64,000 nucleotides of DNA from Parelaphostrongylus tenuis. Lineage: Eukaryota; Nematoda; Chromadorea; Rhabditida; Metastrongylidae. Numbering within the stretch: position 1 is the stretch's first letter; each line of letters starts with the position of its first letter. The position numbers and the translations under genes are program-made. This document shows, in pieces, positions 23,150 through 36,984 of the stretch. Location: contig JAHQIW010004750.1 of assembly GCA_019055375.1 (NCBI GenBank), forward strand, positions 1 to 64,000, read 5' to 3'. A model generated the notes under the pieces. The model was not told where the DNA came from. It did not search any database and was given only the letters and a program-made list of their open reading frames with translations.

Positions 23150-23423
23150 AGCTTTCGGCATTGAACAATCCCTGGAGAGAAGCACTATGCATTCGACTTT
23201 ATGAAATACCGCTTGAGATGACTGAATGCATGTCTGGCCTTACTAATGGTTTCGTCCTGGCCTACTGATATAGGAAGTCAGTGCGACTCTCCTCCCAGAC
23301 AAGTCTCGTTTTCCTATTCGACGAGCCCGGAGGAATGAAAGGCTTGCTAAGCCTCGAAGAGCGGGGTCGAACCGTTGATCAAGTGGGTCGCAGGCACCTC
23401 TAACTACGGCTCAACATGCGCCA
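23150..23423 (-). mobile_element. SINE family A, diverged copy
   Basis: Tail GCATTGAACAATCCCTGGAG, CTCCTCCCAGACAAGTCTCG, AGCCCGGAGGAATGAAAGGC and head complement GGCACCTCTAACTACGGCTC. Confidence 0.75.
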
Positions 23424-23618
23424 ACGGCAGCACTATTTGGCACAATTATCAATTAGGCACATTCGCACTTTAGAACCAGCGTTCTTACTGAGTGACACAA
23501 TGGTGATCATGAATGACTTATAAAGATAAATGCATGGAAACTGAGACAACTTAAGTTTCAGCGATAATTTTGTGCCAAATGCACGTAAGTAACCGCATCG
23601 GAACCGTAGACGCTTGGC

Positions 23619-23788
23619 CCTGCATCTGTAACTGGGAACTCTGGACAGTCCACCCCATCTCCTCTGCATCTTTAACAGCCAGCATGCCACTGTTAGACGC
23701 AAGCGGCTGTCATTGTTAAATGCAGCATTCTGGAGGCTAGAGATGCAGAGGATGTGGCTCCCACGGTCTCGAAAGGATTGAAAAGGAA
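23619..23788. mobile_element. palindromic element, family M6
   Basis: Second, more diverged copy: CCCATCTCCTCTGCATCTTT with AGAGATGCAGAGGATGTGG, and GGTCTCGAAAGGATT at the right end. Confidence 0.7.
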
Positions 23789-23998
23789 CTATGTACAAAC
23801 ACACGAAGACAATCTGAGGGAGGCATCGAATGAATAACAAACGTAAGTTCGTCTTAAAATAATGGTTCTTTGTTGGAAATCTCGTAAACTTGTCCATGAA
23901 TCTCTTCTTTTCGTTTCGTCATCTTCTACATAACTACTAAACAGGGTAGCAGCACTTTCAATCGACTGTTGTAAAATCTCGTTCAAAATCAATACATG

Positions 23999-24447
23999 GT
24001 TACAGCATATTTTAAGCCTTTCATGAGGTCTGATATGACACTTACGTAGTGCTAGACACGTGTTTCAGTCTTACGACCTCATCAGTATCACGACGCTTTT
24101 CGGTTCGGCCAAATTTTTGTACCTCCTACGTATGAAGGAATCGACACCGAATTAGTTGCGCTGCTTGCATAGTGAAGAGTTCACCTTACAATGCAATGAT
24201 ACAAATCACTGCATGTCATCTAATAGGATCATCTGATATTGCAGTGATTAATAGTCGATTCCACATGCCTCTCGGTAAAAAAAGAATTTATCAGCTAATT
24301 TGTGTCAATTTCTCTTTATAGGGGGTATATCCCCGAAGAATTGGCTGGACCGAAGGCATTATGCTATTGATGAGACTGAAAGGCCGAAATATGTATCTAG
24401 CATTTACAAATACCATTACCTCATGGAAGGCTCAAAATATGCTGTCA
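23999..24447. mobile_element. inverted-repeat element, family M4
   Basis: Ends TACAGCATATTTTAAGCCTT and AAGGCTCAAAATATGCTGT, inner GAGGTCTGATATGACACTTA. Non-autonomous. Confidence 0.75.
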
Positions 24448-25054
24448 AGATTCACTAAACTAACTGATGAGCCATTCTATATGACGTGGACTTTATTTTA
24501 AAAAAAAACGAATAGATTAGAAGCCAAGGATTGAGTCAACAGAGATAGATACTGTCATAACCGTCACCATTCCATAGACCATGTGTGAATCAACCTTAAC
24601 CTGACAATGATAGTATCTCTCCATTATAAGTCAGAAACTTTTTCCCTCAAGTCGCGAGATTGCTGTGCCAGGGCGTTCCCTGGTCGCTACCACAGCTAAC
24701 GGCCTACAATTCTTTTGGAACAGATTAAACACTTTATTACATAGATGATCAAAAAAACTATTTGAGAAGTTAGTGAATAAAAGGAGGTAGGAGAATTTAC
24801 CATTCACATTATTCATCCTGGGATCCTAGTCAAACAGCATTGTCGAAATGGAAGGAATCATTGCAGACAGTTCCCTCAATGAGATGTAAGGTAATGGTAC
24901 GATAACATTACGATAAAATAACTGAGGTAAAAAATCACTACTGATTAGTACATCTCTTGATCGAAAAAAATTTCGTCAAAAATGAGATGCTTTTATTTCC
25001 AGTGTTTCTTTTTTTCAAGACCGCGCTCAAATTTCAATATGCCTCATAATTATT

Positions 25055-25209
25055 TGAACCAACATGTCATGTGGTCTGGTAATGAGAGGATTGGCTAAAA
25101 AGACTGAAAGACGACGGTTCTGCCCGACTGACGAGACTGTAAGAAAAGAACACGTGTATCGGGCTGTACATGAGCCCATTACCAGACCCACGTAAGATGC
25201 TGGTTCAAT
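25055..25209. mobile_element. inverted-repeat element, family M3, short form
   Basis: TTGAACCAACATGTCATGTG and GCTGGTTCAATA ends with GTCTGGTAATG / CATTACCAGAC. Interior GATTGGCTAAAAAGACTGAA and CACGTGTATCGGGCTG is shared with the long copy at 36535-36976. Confidence 0.8.
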
Positions 25210-25879
25210 AATATTTATGATATATTGAAAATGAGAATAAATGATTAGAATGACAGCATCAAAGACAAATGGATTAAAATTTCCTCAGAATAAAGTAATG
25301 CGATACGAGTGAAATACTCTCAGCAGAATAAACAGTATCCAATTACAGAATACGTGTATAGTCTTTGTGGAAATTAAAAGGCATGCAGGAATACTGATTG
25401 AATGGTCGAAGATTCCTATAACCAAGTATAAATATTTTTCAACAATATCAGCAAAAAATTGCCATACCATATAATCACTAGGTATTTATTGCCTCCTCCA
25501 AAAGAGAATTGAGAAAAGGAAAGTGTTGACTGAGTTTCTATTTCAAAGTGTGAAGGGTGGGCTGCCTCAATGACGGGCATTTCACAACAAAGAAAGGATG
25601 CTCAAACGAAAAAATCGCGGTGTGATTAATTCTTCGATTGACAGAATAAAGAAGCGATCCAGCTGGCCAGGGTGGTGATCGTTGAACAAATGAATGAATT
25701 CGAGACATTCCTAGCCTTTCAAATTGACGACCACCATATAGGTAACCGCTGACATTGGTATTAGTCCACACAGGAGAGCACAGTGGACCGTATGTACACT
25801 TCCTTCGTCTGACAAATACATCTACGATAAAACTTTCAGTAGTGATTTTATACTAGGAGATGTGCTATACCTTTGACCT

Positions 25880-26105
25880 CATCAGGCATCATCTGAGAGG
25901 TGACTGAATGCACATTTGGCCTATACAAACACATGTTAGGGCCTATCCATGTTTAAGGTAAGCACTGGTATCCGTTCAGACAAGTCTGATACAAAATTGC
26001 CTACCGTAGAGCGATGGAAGGCTTAGTGAACCGAAGGCGCTAGATCGAACCAGTAATGGCTACGTGTGTCTTTGAGAGCACCTCCACCACTGCGATATAC
26101 GCGTC
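25880..26105 (-). mobile_element. SINE family A, old copy
   Basis: Retains TGACTGAATGCACATTTGGC, CAGACAAGTCTGATAC, GATGGAAGGCTTAGTGAACC and GCACCTCCACCACTGCG. Confidence 0.65.
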
Positions 26106-26109
26106 TTAT

Positions 26110-29100
26110 TTTTCATCTTTTCTTACCGTATAGAATCGATAAAATTTGCACAGTACTCAATTTGGTGACTTCTTGACATTACTAGTCAATAGAGATCTAG
26201 GAAGCTGTACAGTTGAAATCGATCGTGACAAAAGTCGCGCTTAAGATCTTTTTTCGGCACTGTGATGTTTGCTCTCAAATCCACTGGTTCTCAAAACAAA
26301 CACGATTCGCAAGTCTTCTCGCTCTACTACTCTATCATCTTCACCGGGATTTATTAGCACTTAGGGTCCGGAGACAGTTTCTGACAGAGCCCTGAGAACT
26401 TCTTGATAATTAGAGAGTTTAAAAACATGATCATCGCAGAGAACAAATGGACTTCTTCTACATAATCGAAAGTGCACATGAATATTCTACTAGTAGATTA
26501 TTAGAGTTGTTAAGACGTAAAGTTTTCGGAGATATGAAAGCTAGATCGAAAACTTTGAAAAAATCGAGATTATATCCCCTCAGTTATAAACTTTAATAAC
26601 GCGTTGGCGTGTTCGAATAGACAAATACCGTTTGTTTAATTGCTTTCATTATTTAAAAACGACTTTCAGTAAAAAAAAATTGACGAAAGCCTACGATTTT
26701 CATAAAATAAAAAGTAGTTCGACAAAAAAGATTCATAAAAATAGGATTTCGACGTGGCAGAATAAAAAATCATGTATTGATTCCAAATCTATAGATATTA
26801 GAGAGTTTTACTCTAATAGAAAAACTTTACTTTGACCGAGTTATGCTGTCTTAGAGGTGAACGAGGCCTCACATTTAATTCTAATTCTCTGTAAGATCAC
26901 CTTCAATCAAGATCTACACCAGGATATTGCATTACCATTAAAATTCATATCAAAGCAAATCAATTGATCCCGAGAAAATCCTCTATGGTGTTCGTTAACA
27001 GCACGAACTTGATCCTTGAAACGTTTAATCAACTGAGATAAACAAACTGATGTATTGAAGGTCTTACCTCAAAAAATATCGGGATCTCAGCTCTTATTTC
27101 ACTCGTTGTCTCGCATCTATTACCCACAGAGCTGTCCAAGTCCGCATGCGGCATTTACAAAAGTCTTTTGGCTTACGAGTGGTTCGAACTGCAAGTTGAG
27201 ATCTTTGTCTTTTTAGTGAATAGCATGGACAAGTGGTTCGACTTGACCAGCTCTAGGATGCTAATATAGCGCTAATGGAGCGTTTCTAGACTTTCTTCAA
27301 ACACAAGCGTCGGTTTATGAGAATGATAAGGAGTTAATTTGAGATAGAACTATTGTTAAGATGCTGACAACAGGATGGAAGGTCTAGCTAACTCCGGTTC
27401 GAAAGTGGGTAGAAATTCTCAAATCCAAGAGAAATGTCATCGATTCTAATTAAACGAAGTCGATGCATGACGCAGTTTGCTGGCATTGCATCATTTTTTT
27501 GCTTCATAAAATTATCTCTCTATGCAAGGGTAATTGATTGAGCGAGAAAATGAGTGACATTGGGGAACCAACGATCATTTCAACTATGATGACATTCAGA
27601 TTGATGACTGAACTATTCAACGACGTAACAACCGAATTCTGAGAGTGTGCACGAGTAAACTAAGTATGCTTGAAAACAATGTTCTGGGAAAAGTTCTCGG
27701 GCGGAAATGGAATCAATAGTGGACAAATGGACTCAATAGATGTAGGCTGTAGATGTAAAAACAACTCATCGATGCTGACTACGCCATTCGTACCACCCAA
27801 TTATGAGAGTTGTCCAGTCGTTCACGAACACAAATATTAAAGACAGCTGGAATAAAACCTATGGATTCACCAAATCCTCATCTGAATCTAAGACTACGGA
27901 TTGGATCAAGACGTTAATAAAATTCAAGCAAATTAAAACAATTTAAAAATGTAGTCTTATTCAGCTTTGAAGTAGAAACTTCGTCATTTGATTTCTGTCA
28001 CGATCTCCAAGCGTCTTAGTGTTGAACACAGAAAATATTATGACGATATTACTACAGGTAATATCAAGATTAGTAGACCTTAAATAGTCTGACAATACGA
28101 TCATCTCCACATGAATAATAACATGAATATCTATGAATTTCAAAGAGAAATGCACTGAACTGTTCGCATTTCGTGCTTTGCCGGAGAAACTCCGAAAGTT
28201 TCTAATTGTAAAAAATTTGGATCTGATGAAATTTTACTCAGGAGGAAAATTTGCGAGTTTTCCCATTCACCATCGTCACTGGTGGTTGTAACTTTGGCAT
28301 TACGCCAAACGTCTTGAATTCTCTCTTTGGAAACTCAGCACTCGTTACGAAATTTGCTACGATCCGATGATTTGAGAGTTCCAGAGGTGACATGAAGTTA
28401 AGAGCTCTTTTCTAGCACTCACTTATCGATTTCACTTCTTATTTTTATGGGTATTCCGAATTAAGGAACGAAGCTAGTGAATAAGCAGAACTTAGAGGCC
28501 GCCTACTCAGCTTTTTTCTTTCATCTCGAACATATTTTGCTGGCGGCGATGGTGTCATTATATCATGGAAGCTGAATTGGTGTCGCTCAACGGAATGAAA
28601 TTGGTAGATGGAAATTGATTTGACATCACATTCTTTCCATGAAATCGGCTTGGCTATAGTCCTCTACTCCAGTTGATAAAAGCATCACTTTTCTACATCG
28701 ACGATCTAAGATCACCGATGGTGTCCCCATACATTATGGCGTGAAAAATCAAATCAAGAAGGTCGAAGTCCGACATGATCCGTCAGCGATTGGATTTTCC
28801 GGGATACTAATTGTCTGGCTGAAAACATTGTCTTCTGGTTGGTCAGAATTCTCTATGGAGATTCTAAACAGAATATATGATACTCGTTGTATCCCTTCAA
28901 GTGTAGATTAGATTCAGGATCTGTGGAAGGCTACTGAGACGAAAACTAATTTTAGTGCACCCATATCCACTCAACGATCAATTGGGCAGGCGATATGATT
29001 AAGCGCTCAAAGTAATATTCATTCATCTCAGATATCAAAACGCGTATGCAACACAAGTTTGCTTCCTCGATGCATTGACATTACTGAGGAAGAATTTCCA

Positions 29101-30135
29101 CAAATATTATTTTTATTGGTCCTTTGAACTTTGTTTATTACTCATCTTCCCTTCATAGCAATACTCCCATTATTGTCATATTCAACGTTGATGGAATTAA
29201 AGTTTAAAATACGATAAGAAATGTTTGGTTACAAACAGCATTATGGCGCTCTGTGGATCTAATTTCTTGGAAAGAAAATCATGGCGCTGCAGACCAAACT
29301 TCACTATCGAATGAACAGGGTTTATTCTGCAAGTCCTTCCATATGACTGCTGGGATTACTAAAGGCTAAAACTATAGTGCTTAAGTGTCCCTTCATATCG
29401 TTATTTTGTGAATTTTATTTTTTCATGTATGAAGACTATCTTCTAACCATTCAAAGGCGTTTTCATGTGCTCCTAAACACTGTCAAATTCATCTACACAA
29501 CAGTAACACGAATAATGCAAAAGAGTTCGACATTTCATTTGAGCACCTCTTGACAAGTAGACGTGTGTCGCGGTGCCGTAGAGAGTTACTGTTGACTAGG
29601 GTCTTACCAAAAACACCCTGTAACGTCTTACAATCAATGATTCTTACAAAAAACTATGGAGCCCCTTGTATTCACTGAACGTGTGCAGCTCACTCAGGAA
29701 CTACGGAGCGTAACGTAATCAAGAAAACAATTAACTAAGTACTCTTTGAGTATTAAATAATTAGTGGGATTGGAGAACAATACGAGTAGAAAACGTCATA
29801 TGTGTCGACGCTCTAATTCGGTTAATTACATTGCACTCGACCAGGTTGATCGACTAAACTCAGTAATCACTAACGCTGTGAAAGAGCCCTTGTAGCAAGG
29901 CCGCAAATCTCTCTGATTCACAAAGGTCCTTTCTTTGCCTGTGGCGAAGACCTTAGAGCGTCCTCTACAACTTTCTCCTCACTCCAGGGAAAACCGCGCT
30001 CCGTAAGAACTCAATCCGAGGCAATTGAACCCGACCACCTCGACTTATTACAGTCGCAAGACAAAGAAATCAATATACTTCATGTTAGAAAGAGCCACTT
30101 GAGCACGTCCGAATATTGGTAACTTTTTAGAAGTA
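26110..30135. other. no gene recognised
   Basis: AT-rich, with short unrelated open frames and no repeat I can assign. 29880-30050 is slightly GC-richer but shows no structure I recognise. Confidence 0.4.
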
Positions 30136-30440
30136 GGTCATTCAACTAATACCAATGAAGATGCTCAGGTTTGTGTGTAAGTTCTGTTGAGGTTTAAGAA
30201 TCTGCTGTATTCTCTTCTTATTGTTAGGCAAAACACTTATTCCATATATTCCAAAATTTTGTGATATCCTATCTATGCCAGAGTGCTCCAAAACTGTCCC
30301 CCACATAAATTCACCTTCCTTTGTGATTCGGGAGAAATTATTCCTCTGTTCGATTAGAACTCTTCTAACGCCAAACCGAAACCGGTATCCCATCATGATG
30401 ATACAACAAATCGCAGAGAACGTATATTGAGACCCTGAAG
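30136..30440. other. overlapping open frames of uncertain status
   Basis: One frame on each strand is open for 70-85 codons (plus: PYIPKFCDILSMPECSKT; minus: RRVLIEQRNNFSRITKEGEF). Neither has convincing splice partners or a recognisable family. One may be a decayed coding exon. Confidence 0.25.
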
Positions 30441-30957
30441 ATAATGTGGGAGTTATATGAATAGTAACATATCGCAGTTATTTACCACTTATAAAATTTT
30501 TGAATAAGGCTTCGAAGGTGAAGCAAAAATTCAGAAGATGTCATTTCATCCGATTGTTAAAATAATAAGAAAGTGAAAGGATGAAGGAAATAGGCATTAG
30601 ATTTAGATAATAGAGTAATTGCATTTGCGGTAGTTTTAAATATGATCATAATTGGATACATTAGCGTTCACCAGTGATAAAAGGGAAGGACGATGCATTC
30701 ACGATGGCTAATTCAATCAAATTAATTGTATTCAGTTTAATAGCGAGCGGCTAAAATTACTACCAGGAAACACGGAATATTAAGAGTATAATGTCGATTT
30801 TTCAAATGATAATTAGTGATATGCACAAAAGTTACCTAACAAGAGAGCAAGCAGTGTTATAGCTTAAGTTTCGAAATTTGACATAATCCTTCTTGGATTA
30901 CCATATTTTTTGAATTTTTACCTGATCTGTCTTCAGAGTGCGTTTATTTCGCTGTGC

Positions 30958-31163
30958 AGAACACAGTTCCTCTAGCATTCAATTCGTTTTCGCGTCTTCT
31001 TAAACGTCGTAGAATACTGGTTGAGCGTGTTCTCTTGTGAGCTTGAGAACATGGCTGTGATGCCCCCTATTCGTCGTTGACTGCCGTCGAATGTTAGGGG
31101 GAAAGGACCGGCATCATGCGCGCTACGACAAGCACTACAACCACTTGACCACGGCTCCCCCAA
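30958..31163 (-). mobile_element. tRNA-derived SINE, family C
   Basis: Same layout: head GGGGGAGCCGTGGTCAAGTG, then TTCGACGGCAGTCAACGACG and CTCAACCAGTATTCTACGAC, ending in GCTAGAGGAACTGTG. Confidence 0.7.
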
Positions 31164-31792
31164 TGGTCATAAGTGATAAAAAAGTGAAAACTAAATGAAT
31201 TCAACTGCTCAAGAGTTTTCTTGCGTGCGAGTATCACTAAAAAGAGAGTGGCAACAGTTGGTAAACAATCATCGGGTGAATTGACGAAAAGCCGAGTTGC
31301 TAACAGTCGATGAAAAACTAAAGCTGAATTTCCTAGTATAGGCTGTAAACAGCTTCGGCGAATTGCTTCAGCAAAGTTTATATCCTTGCGATGTTATTTT
31401 CTGGAAATAATAAGTGAACTCGCTTTTATCACCTGACCCTTTGATCATCTAGTGATTCGAGCAAGCGCTATTAAGTCTTCTACTCTTCCCTGTGACGCTT
31501 CAGAATTGGTCAATGTATTCTGCTCTTATGAGGAGGACGTGGGCCGTCATTTTGTTAGTTCAGCAAGGTTCACCTATCACCTCAGTCTTGGTAGTCTTTC
31601 TGTTAAGCGAATGACATGGTACTCATTCGCTATGTTGAGCGGTTGGCGGACGCATGACACGCCCACCGAACTTGAATACCTCATTTAGCCTTAAAAATTA
31701 ACTGCGATTTAAATGTTCACCTAACTTTCATTAAATTAACCAAATATTGATGAAAGTCCTTAGATATCTATTTTGGTAATTCACGGTTGTAC

Positions 31793-32005
31793 GGGGCCGC
31801 ATAGCGCAGTGATTATTAGCTTTCTGCAGTGGACATGTGCTCGGGGATATCATACCGCATCCAAGACAAAATAACTTTCCCATCCCGCTAGGGCTAGCAA
31901 ATTGGTGCCAGATCTTTCTGCTTTGATAAAAAAGCACTGACTTGCAATGTATAAGTCCTCGCAATCGTTGTATTGGCCAAATATGCATTCAAGCATCTCT
32001 GCGGT
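31793..32005 (+). mobile_element. SINE family A, old copy
   Basis: Head GGGGCCGCATAGCGCAGTGA with an A box, then GCAAATTGGTGCCAGATCTT and AAAGCACTGACTTGCAATG-like body remnants. Confidence 0.55.
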
Positions 32006-32009
32006 GCTT

Positions 32010-35000
32010 AATGGAGTCGAGAGCTCGGCGCTTTCCTAAGAAGTTAATCAAAGCTGGAGACTTCAAACTGAACTTTTATGAGGGTTGTGAGTAAACGAAA
32101 TTTTAACATCTTAGAGACTTCATACGATTGTCACACATGCCGCTTACTGACATTGAAAATGTGCTTCGAACGTTAGTGAGGAATATGACTATAATAAATC
32201 ATCACCTAAATAACCATAATTGGTAAATGGGCTTGCGTCTCGCTGAACGACTCGAACGGCAAAAGCGTCGTTGTGTGTGAAATGCAAAAAATCGCTTGCG
32301 AGATGGTAAAGTGGTGAAGAATTCTGGATAGTTTGATGACCTGTAAAGGAAGTTCTAGACAGATGTACGACAGAACGGCAGTTCTGCAGTGACCACGTCA
32401 GTCGAAAGACGATCCGTTCTTTGCTAATGCGAATAGAAAATGCATGCCAATACTGTCGTAAGCAATGGAAGAGTTAGGACATCCTGAAAGTCATTGGGAT
32501 AGAATTAGGAATATTATCACGTGCTTAAATAATACTTCATACATCCTTATTGTCAGGTAAGCACCAAAAATTCTTTTAGTCTGATTGTTAGATGCAGCGA
32601 TAAGAGAGGCTTACTACAAAAGGAAAAGTAATTAACTATTTGGATTGCTGATAGCAACGTTAGGGTGAGAATAGGTTATAAGAGAGGTAAAGCAAGAGAT
32701 TCGGTAGTGTAGTAGAAAATTTCAGATACTCCGGAAAGGGTCTTTCCTGGTTTAAAGCTCCACGTGATATTCCGAGTTTATGCTCGTGCCTCAGCATTTT
32801 TGTTGTTAAATTTCACATTGTAGCTTGCCATTGAAAAAAAGGATTACGCAGTAAATAAAAGTCAAGGCATTATAACTTCTTGTGATTTTAATGTGATTGT
32901 GATCTAGACCATTCGGCTTATGAGATCTTAAGGACATTTTCAAAATGATAAACATTGTGTGGGAAGTTTCCCACAGGAATATGGAATAACGAACCTTGAC
33001 GTTTGAACCAAATGAATCATAACGACGTCAACTGTTATGAAACAATGCATAAGGACGAAAGAGATGAAATATAATGAGATTCTAAGGAATCATGAACTGT
33101 TGTTGAACACCCTGTCCATCACACGGTTTTGATGGACGTCTTTAACGGACATTCAAAATTTAATCTATCTGCTTCAAAGGAAAGGAAATTATAAGCACTG
33201 TAGAAACACGGATACACGTAAAGAGCTCGCTCCATAGTAAAAATGCTCCTACTCGAAAGAGATAACAGAAAAATTCTGAAGAATTTTTGCTGACGGGAAA
33301 AAAAGCATTAGCAAGCAGTAGGCAGTCTCACCAGAAGAATGCTAAGGTTCACATGAAAGCATGGTGTTACTAAAGCGAGTCTTCCTCGTTTCTCCACCCC
33401 ATTGTGAAATCGTTCACTGTTCGTCATCGACTTTTTCTTTATGACAGCAACTATGTACCGTGGGTCTTTGTTTCGGATTCACGATCAAAGTGCGCAATCA
33501 AAACGTGTACATTTGAAAGAAAATCGCAATCAAAAGCTGTACATTGAAAAAATTTTCAAATAAACCAACTCCATTCTAAACTTTTTTCGTAGAACAGTTA
33601 ACAACTGTACACATTTCTTTATTTAACTTCTAAAGGTGGTTTTCATAAATTCGGTCATTGTGGAAAAGTGATAAGATCTAAAAGTCCATCTCTAACTGTC
33701 TAAGTTGAGTCATAATGACGCAGGTAATCGAACAGTCTTGTCTGTCATCAGTGAGATTACTACTTTTAGATCCAAGTGACTCAGTCTGGCGGAGGATCAG
33801 TGAAAGTCAACTCATAAGAACTGACTAACCAGTGGAATTTATGAGTTGTTAAATTGCCTTCCTGCACTGCAGGTTTATCCAATCTAGTTCCGATGTTCGT
33901 TTTTGAGTTGTTGCTAATCAAAGCGTTCAGGGCTTGCCTAAGTAGTTTTTCATTTAGGCCTAATAAGAATGCACTACGCGAGATTTTTTTAGCAACCGGG
34001 TGCCCTAAGTGATAAGTATTTTCTAAAATTACGGATCACCCCGTTGAAATTAACTACCGATAAGTAGGCTTGCTCGGATTTCTTGCTGTGCTGTTTTCTC
34101 CATAAGGAACGATAATTCCGACTAGTGTCACATTGAAATCGACATTGTATTTACGTGCAGGAATGTCTTTATAAAACGATTTCCCTTCAAAAAATATGCC
34201 GAAACAATCTAAAGCAAACAGAATCACGATCGAGACGTGTGACGAGAGATTGCTAGCGACACTTATGAGATTAAACACGGCGGAGAGGAAGGAAAAGCCA
34301 GAGCCATTGTGGGGCAGTGGGAAACACCAGAGCCCCTGGAAAGCGAAACTACAGGTTTGAAGCTCAGCTAGAGTTCTAAGTTTATTTCTTTCTCAGCATT
34401 TCTACGTTTTTATCAATTTCATCGATATATTCAGGCTTTAAAAAGTCTAGAGTCTCGAACATTAGGATTCATAATGAGAGAGAGCAATGACTTTTGTCCA
34501 GGAAGAGTGAGTGTAATGTGAAAAATGTTGGCATACATTGTTCAGCTCGGTAGTGTAAGTGCCTCATAGGTTATGTCAAATGTAATTCTTACTCATTTAA
34601 TATTTTATTAGATACGTTTTTAACAAATATTACTGAAGTAGAGACCTTATTGAATGTATTTTGAGAAAAAAGGCTCGTTAAGATTTTCAAAAAGTTGTTG
34701 AGACATAGTAAGATAGATTTGAAGATGAAAATGTGGTACTCTAGTTCGTGAAAAATTTTTAGTGATTTTACAATGATGATCATTGCTTCAAGAAGAAAAA
34801 GAAGTATGGGAAAGATGTGAAGTCATTAAAGAATCCTCTGAGATGTTAGGGCGCGAGTTGTGATTTGTTACGGAACCATAAATCAACATTTATGCTGTGT
34901 TGATTGTCGAACCATTGCCGATACGGGATTTCGTCTTTATGGCACTTAGTTCTATCGACGAGACGTCGAGTTCTGAAAAAAAAAGAACAGAAGTCATTGA

Positions 35001-36530
35001 CAAACATTGTGCATACTGACCGGGTCCGATAACTCAGCAGAGAGAGGAGAAAGAGGAGGAGGAGGAGGTGAGAAGGTACGTCGGGTGGAGTGCAAAACAC
35101 CACCAGCCAGCCTATTGACTCTGGCGCTAAGTAACTCTACTCCATAGTCAAACCAGATGAAGCCGGCGAAATCACCGCATAGTTGTTGTTGCTGCTATGG
35201 GCACTCACATAATCGAATCGTTTCGCATGCTCATCGTCCTTCGATCATCACCCGTTACGCATGCAAGTTGAAAGCTTTGGAACTTGATAGTGATTCGGTA
35301 TAGCCTGTGATAATGTTTGAAGCCTTTTCGACATTGCTACGTCGGTATACGTACGTTTTGATGGTCGCACAAACTATATTGAATGTTTATAGCGACGTTC
35401 AAAAACAGCCTATTGGAAGATAATGCCTATTTGACAAAGAAATATTGTCATTGATGAAAAACTAGAATGCATTCTCTTGTTAATCAGTCCATCATAGAGG
35501 ATTCGTCATACATCTGATTTTATCAAGCATCGTTAGAGGTGACCGAATGGGTGTTCAGCCGAAATAGTGTCTCGCGATAGCGTCGTGATGCGCGAAATCA
35601 GGACAGCTATACCTCAGATGAGTTTAACAACAATTTGTCAACTATAAAGGGATGCGAAGCGGGGAGCCCAAACGTGAGATGAAGCCAGCAACCATGTGCT
35701 TCCAGCGTTTCATTCAACTGCTGCGCTACATAATTCACTCGATGTATGCAAATGTAATGATAACATGCAAACAGAGTGCAACAACAGAGAAGAATTTTCT
35801 GTTTCAGCTGTAGCTAATATCAGTTACCACTTCAGTGTACACAATGTTCATAGTTCCATCGAAACATTCTGCAAGCAGTTTGAATTTGAAGCTTCAAGCA
35901 TTTAAGTTCATTCGAGCTCAAAAATTTGCCAGAACAACGAACAACAAACATTTCTTTATGAACTAACAATAGTAATACCGAGAAATAACGGCTTTAGCCA
36001 ACGGTCGTCTCAAATTTTCTCCAATTCATTGAATCCATCTATCTAGAGATTACAGAAAATCTTGGTTTTGTAGTGGTTTTCAATGGTTACTCATAGATGG
36101 TCTGTGCTGATCAGTACCCCTAGAAGTCTAAGGAGTTCAAAGGTGCAAATTACACAGCACACGTCGTTTTTAGAATGTGTATCTAGAAAAAAAGTTATCC
36201 ACAATCTAAGTATCTAAAGTCTGTTTCAATTATTATAGAAAACCACTGGATTGAAAAATCATCAAACTTGCTCGCAAAAAAAAGCGTCAAAGGCCTGATG
36301 AGTTTTTTATGATTGGAATTCACATTGCAATTATGGCTGAATGAGAAGAGCTGAAGGCGATGATGAAATGACTTGCAATCGTGGATCGACGTACTTGTGA
36401 GCTTATTATTCGAATAAGTGAGTACGAATAAGCGCATGGGGTTGATAATATTACTGTTGAGATCCTAGGCCATTATTCTTATCATTGCTAGTGTTTATCA
36501 TACTTATGAATGTTGGCATGTCATAAGAGC
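32010..36530. other. no gene recognised
   Basis: Short open frames only. 33494-33560 holds an imperfect tandem copy of CGCAATCAAAACGTGTACAT; 35040-35070 is a GA-rich tract; 35540-35700 may be a very old SINE A remnant. Confidence 0.4.
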
Positions 36531-36534
36531 TATC

Positions 36535-36976
36535 TGAGCCAACTTGTCATGTGGTCTGTTATAGGTCTTGTACAACCCGATAACATGTTTCGACCTTACA
36601 GTCTCATCAGTCGCGAAGAACCCTTTGTCTTATAGTCAATCCTCTTTGGGTGCTCCAGCCCCACACTAAGAGTTTGCGACGGCAACAATTTGCATTGAGC
36701 GTGGTCTCAAGAAAACACTCGAAAATAGCGCTATAATATATTTCAAAATACCAGCCAAGAGCCATCGAGTGTACAACACTCTGTGTTCATTGAGTTTTTC
36801 ACTGGACATAGAGTGTAAATCGTTCGTCGTCGCTAACTCTTAGTGTGGGGGCTGGAGCACCCACAGAGGATTGGCTAAAAAGTGAAGGATTCTGCCGGAC
36901 TGGACGAACTGAAATGTCGAAACATGTGTATCGGGCAGTACAAGAGCCCATTCAACAGGTCACATGACAAGATGGT
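36535..36976. mobile_element. inverted-repeat element, family M3, long form
   Basis: Outer ends GAGCCAACTTGTCATGTGGT / CACATGACAAGATGG. The palindrome continues inwards as AATCCTCTTTGGGTGCTCCA, GCCCCACACTAAGAGTTTGC against CTAACTCTTAGTGTGGGGGC, TGGAGCACCCACAGAGGATT, with a loop of about 140 bases. The short copies look like derivatives missing the inner arms. Confidence 0.85.
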
Positions 36977-36984
36977 ACACATAG

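Noticed and set aside
33494..33560. Imperfect tandem repeat of about 30 bases
   Set aside because: Only two units; a minor local duplication with no sign of function.
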